In this document: piece by piece, positions 5,589 through 7,242 of the stretch
How positions within the stretch are numbered: position 1 is the stretch's first letter
Layout: each line of letters opens with the position of its first letter
Origin: Anaerolineae bacterium
GTDB lineage: Bacteria; Chloroflexota; Anaerolineae; J102
NCBI GenBank assembly: GCA_015493675.1
Contig: WGCR01000611.1
Location: 1 to 7,242 of the forward strand
Direction of reading: 5' to 3'
DNA: 7,242 nucleotides
Notes under the pieces: generated by a model
What the model was told of the DNA's origin: nothing
Database searches by the model: none
What the model saw: the letters and a program-made list of their open reading frames with translations, nothing else
Position numbers and translations under genes: made by a program

Positions 5589-6278
5589 ATGCGCATCCGA
5601 CTCATCAAACTTCTCCTGGCCCTGGCTCCGCTCCCCCTCATCGGAGGCTTATTTTTGCGCGGGGCCATGAACCTGGCCGGGCCTTACAAAAATCGCCGTC
5701 TGCTGATGAACCTGAGCCATCGCACCTTTATCTCGCCCCGCGCCGATATCGCCTGCCCCGAACTGGCCCTGGGCGAGATGATCTTCATCGATGACAGCGT
5801 GACTCTGTACGCTCACCGCGATGGCGGCGGCATCCGCATCGGCGACCATTCTTCCATCCAGAGATTCACTATCCTCGAAACCATCCGCGGCGGCGAGATC
5901 ACCATCGGCCGACACAGCCACATTCAATCGGGCTGCAATCTCACAGCGGCGCTGGGCAGTATTCACATCGGCGATCATGTGCAACTGGCCCCGCGCTGCG
6001 CCCTGTATCCCTATCAACATGGCATTTCCGACCTGAAAACGCCCATTGCCAAACAGCCAATCACCAGCAAAGGCGATATCATCATCGAGGATGACGCCTG
6101 GCTGGGCGTAGGCGTCATTGTCATGGATGGCGTCACCATCGGACGGGGCGCTGTCATTGGCGCCGGGGCTGTCGTCACCAAAAATGTGCCGCCTCTGGCC
6201 ATCGCCGTGGGCGCTCCCGCCAAAGTGGTGGGATATCGCAACGGCTCCCAAACATCCACTCCCCAATCTCAATCCTGA
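5589..6278 (+). CDS. Left-handed beta-helix (hexapeptide) acyltransferase
   Basis: This is a 229-residue protein of the bacterial transferase hexapeptide family (WcaF/maltose- or galactoside-acetyltransferase type). Hexapeptide turns are visible from about residue 63 (GEMIFIDDSVTL, IRIGDHSSI, ITIGRHSHI, IHIGDHVQL) and continue in IIIEDDAWLGVGVIVMDG, VTIGRGAVIGAGAVVTKNV and the closing VGAPAKVVGYR, the classic C-terminal coil. His144 in YPYQHG is the likely catalytic histidine. Such enzymes usually move an acetyl or other acyl group from acyl-CoA to a sugar hydroxyl or amine. The N-terminus (LLLALAPLPLIGGLFL, 8-23) is hydrophobic and basic-flanked, so the enzyme may be held at the membrane, which fits its membrane-glycan neighbours. 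The start lies 4 nt after the epimerase stop, so the two are almost certainly cotranscribed. The acceptor substrate cannot be read from the sequence. Confidence 0.88.
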   Translation: MRIRLIKLLLALAPLPLIGGLFLRGAMNLAGPYKNRRLLMNLSHRTFISPRADIACPELALGEMIFIDDSVTLYAHRDGGGIRIGDHSSIQRFTILETIRGGEITIGRHSHIQSGCNLTAALGSIHIGDHVQLAPRCALYPYQHGISDLKTPIAKQPITSKGDIIIEDDAWLGVGVIVMDGVTIGRGAVIGAGAVVTKNVPPLAIAVGAPAKVVGYRNGSQTSTPQSQS

Positions 6279-6290
6279 TCCCCAATTATC

Positions 6291-7242
6291 ATGCCAAGAG
6301 ACCTTTTCAAACTCATCGAATCCAATCCCTTTCTTGTGGGCGATGGCGCCATGGGCACCATGCTGCAACAAAAAGGGCTGACCACCGGCGGCGCTCCCGA
6401 ATTGTGGAACATCGAACGCCCCGACATCATCAAAGAAATCTATCAGAGCTATGTGGATGCCGGTTCGCAGATCATCGAGACCAACACCTTTGGCGGCACC
6501 CGTTATCGTCTCAAGCTGCACAACCTGCAAGAGCGGGTGCACGAGCTGAATTATGCAGGCGCAGCTCTGGCCCGCGAGGTGGCGGGCGAAACCGTGCTGG
6601 TGGCCGGATCCATGGGCCCCACCGGCGAACTGATGCAGCCCATGGGCGAGCTCACGCCCGAGAGCGCCCGGGCCGCGTTTGCCGAGCAGGCCGCAGCCCT
6701 GGCCGAGGGCGGCGTCGATTTCTTTCTGATCGAGACCATGAGCGATCTGGATGAGGTGAAAGCCGCGGTGGCAGGCTGTCGCCAGGCCAGTGATCTCCCC
6801 ATCGCCACGACGCTCACCTTCGACACCAATCACCGCACCATGATGGGGGTAACGCCCGCCCAGGCGTTGCAGGAGCTGGCCGCGGCCGGCGTCAAGATCA
6901 TCGGCGCCAACTGCGGCAACGGGCCCGATGAAACCCGCATCGCCATTCAGGAGATGGCGGCGGTGCGGCCCGAGGGGGTCTATCTCATGGCCCAGAGCAA
7001 CGCCGGTCTGCCCCATTTCGAGCATGGCCACATCCACTATGACGGCACGCCCGAGGTGATGGCGCAACTGGCCCTGGACCTGGCGGGCATGGGCGTAGAC
7101 ATCATCGGGGCCTGCTGCGGCAGCACGCCCGAGCACATTCGGGCCATGCGTGAAGCCTTGCTCACCCAGCCTATCCCCGAATTCAAGCTGAATTTGCCTC
7201 AGACGCCCGCCCAGCCCCAAACGACGCCCCAGCGCGAGCGCC
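6291..7242 (+). CDS. Homocysteine S-methyltransferase domain protein (MetH/BHMT-like), 3' end outside window
   Basis: 317 codons are visible without a stop; the gene continues past the right edge. The barrel starts with GDGAMGTML (17-25), followed by ETNTFGG (63-69) and GSMGPTG (106-112). The zinc-binding cysteines of the family are present: Cys208 in GANCGNG and Cys275-Cys276 in GACCGSTP. Together these support Zn-activated transfer of a methyl group to homocysteine to give methionine, in the cytoplasm. After the barrel comes a Pro/Gln-rich stretch (about 304-317) that looks like a linker to a further domain. In related proteins this can be a methylenetetrahydrofolate reductase domain, or folate- and B12-binding domains as in MetH; a stand-alone enzyme with a tail is also possible. 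The start is 12 nt after the acyltransferase stop, so it is likely in the same transcript, though its pathway is different. ATG 6291 fits the usual N-terminal length before the GDGAMG motif. Confidence 0.93.
   Translation, partial: MPRDLFKLIESNPFLVGDGAMGTMLQQKGLTTGGAPELWNIERPDIIKEIYQSYVDAGSQIIETNTFGGTRYRLKLHNLQERVHELNYAGAALAREVAGETVLVAGSMGPTGELMQPMGELTPESARAAFAEQAAALAEGGVDFFLIETMSDLDEVKAAVAGCRQASDLPIATTLTFDTNHRTMMGVTPAQALQELAAAGVKIIGANCGNGPDETRIAIQEMAAVRPEGVYLMAQSNAGLPHFEHGHIHYDGTPEVMAQLALDLAGMGVDIIGACCGSTPEHIRAMREALLTQPIPEFKLNLPQTPAQPQTTPQRER

Noticed and set aside
4600..6290. tRNA, rRNA or riboswitch in the short gaps between genes
   Set aside because: The gaps are 4-12 nt, and no cloverleaf or known riboswitch pattern was seen there or in the 177-nt gap at 2694-2870.
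5649..7220. A 523-codon open frame on the minus strand opposite the acyltransferase and methyltransferase genes
   Set aside because: It lies antisense to two genes with clear family motifs and has no recognisable domain. Its length is explained by high GC and codon bias.

Overview
The window looks like a piece of a GC-rich Chloroflexota chromosome (Anaerolineae-like or a relative). The main evidence is the first two genes. One encodes a large DUF2298/'Chlor_Arch_YYY' membrane protein (the TIGR03662 type). Next to it is a diverged GT39-like membrane protein with features of its usual partner family (TIGR03663, Agl23-like). As I recall these families, the pair occurs mainly in Chloroflexi and Archaea. 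The genome also seems rich in short dispersed repeats. None of the starts has a convincing Shine-Dalgarno sequence. The taxonomic call is inference.

Layout: all five genes are on the + strand. Positions 1-104 hold a 25-nt-spaced series of hairpins that look like terminators of an upstream gene, then two inverted heptamer units. Positions 105-2693 encode the DUF2298 protein, whose reading frame contains three in-frame copies of a 'TCTCACGCAAAG' repeat. Positions 2674-2870 hold a heptamer array that also supplies the DUF2298 stop codon, a 79-bp imperfect palindrome of the 'TCTCACGCAAAG' family, and two more heptamer-like units. Four genes then follow with gaps of only 8, 4 and 12 nt: the GT39-like protein (2871-4604), an HpnA-like NAD(P)-dependent epimerase/reductase (4613-5584), a hexapeptide-repeat acyltransferase (5589-6278), and the N-terminal part of a zinc-dependent homocysteine S-methyltransferase protein that runs off the window (6291 onward).

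How the genes may work together: the two polytopic proteins, the sugar-nucleotide-type epimerase and the acyltransferase fit a small cell-envelope glycan or glycolipid module. In that reading, the membrane proteins would transfer or translocate a lipid-linked sugar, and the epimerase and acyltransferase would tailor it. This is inference from families and spacing; no substrate can be read from the sequence. The methionine/one-carbon gene at the end is probably only co-transcribed with the others.

The most notable observations are the way two repeat families have shaped the DUF2298 gene (internal loops, C-terminus and stop codon), the covarying hairpin series at the left edge, and the loss of the expected acidic/HGP signature in the GT39-like protein.
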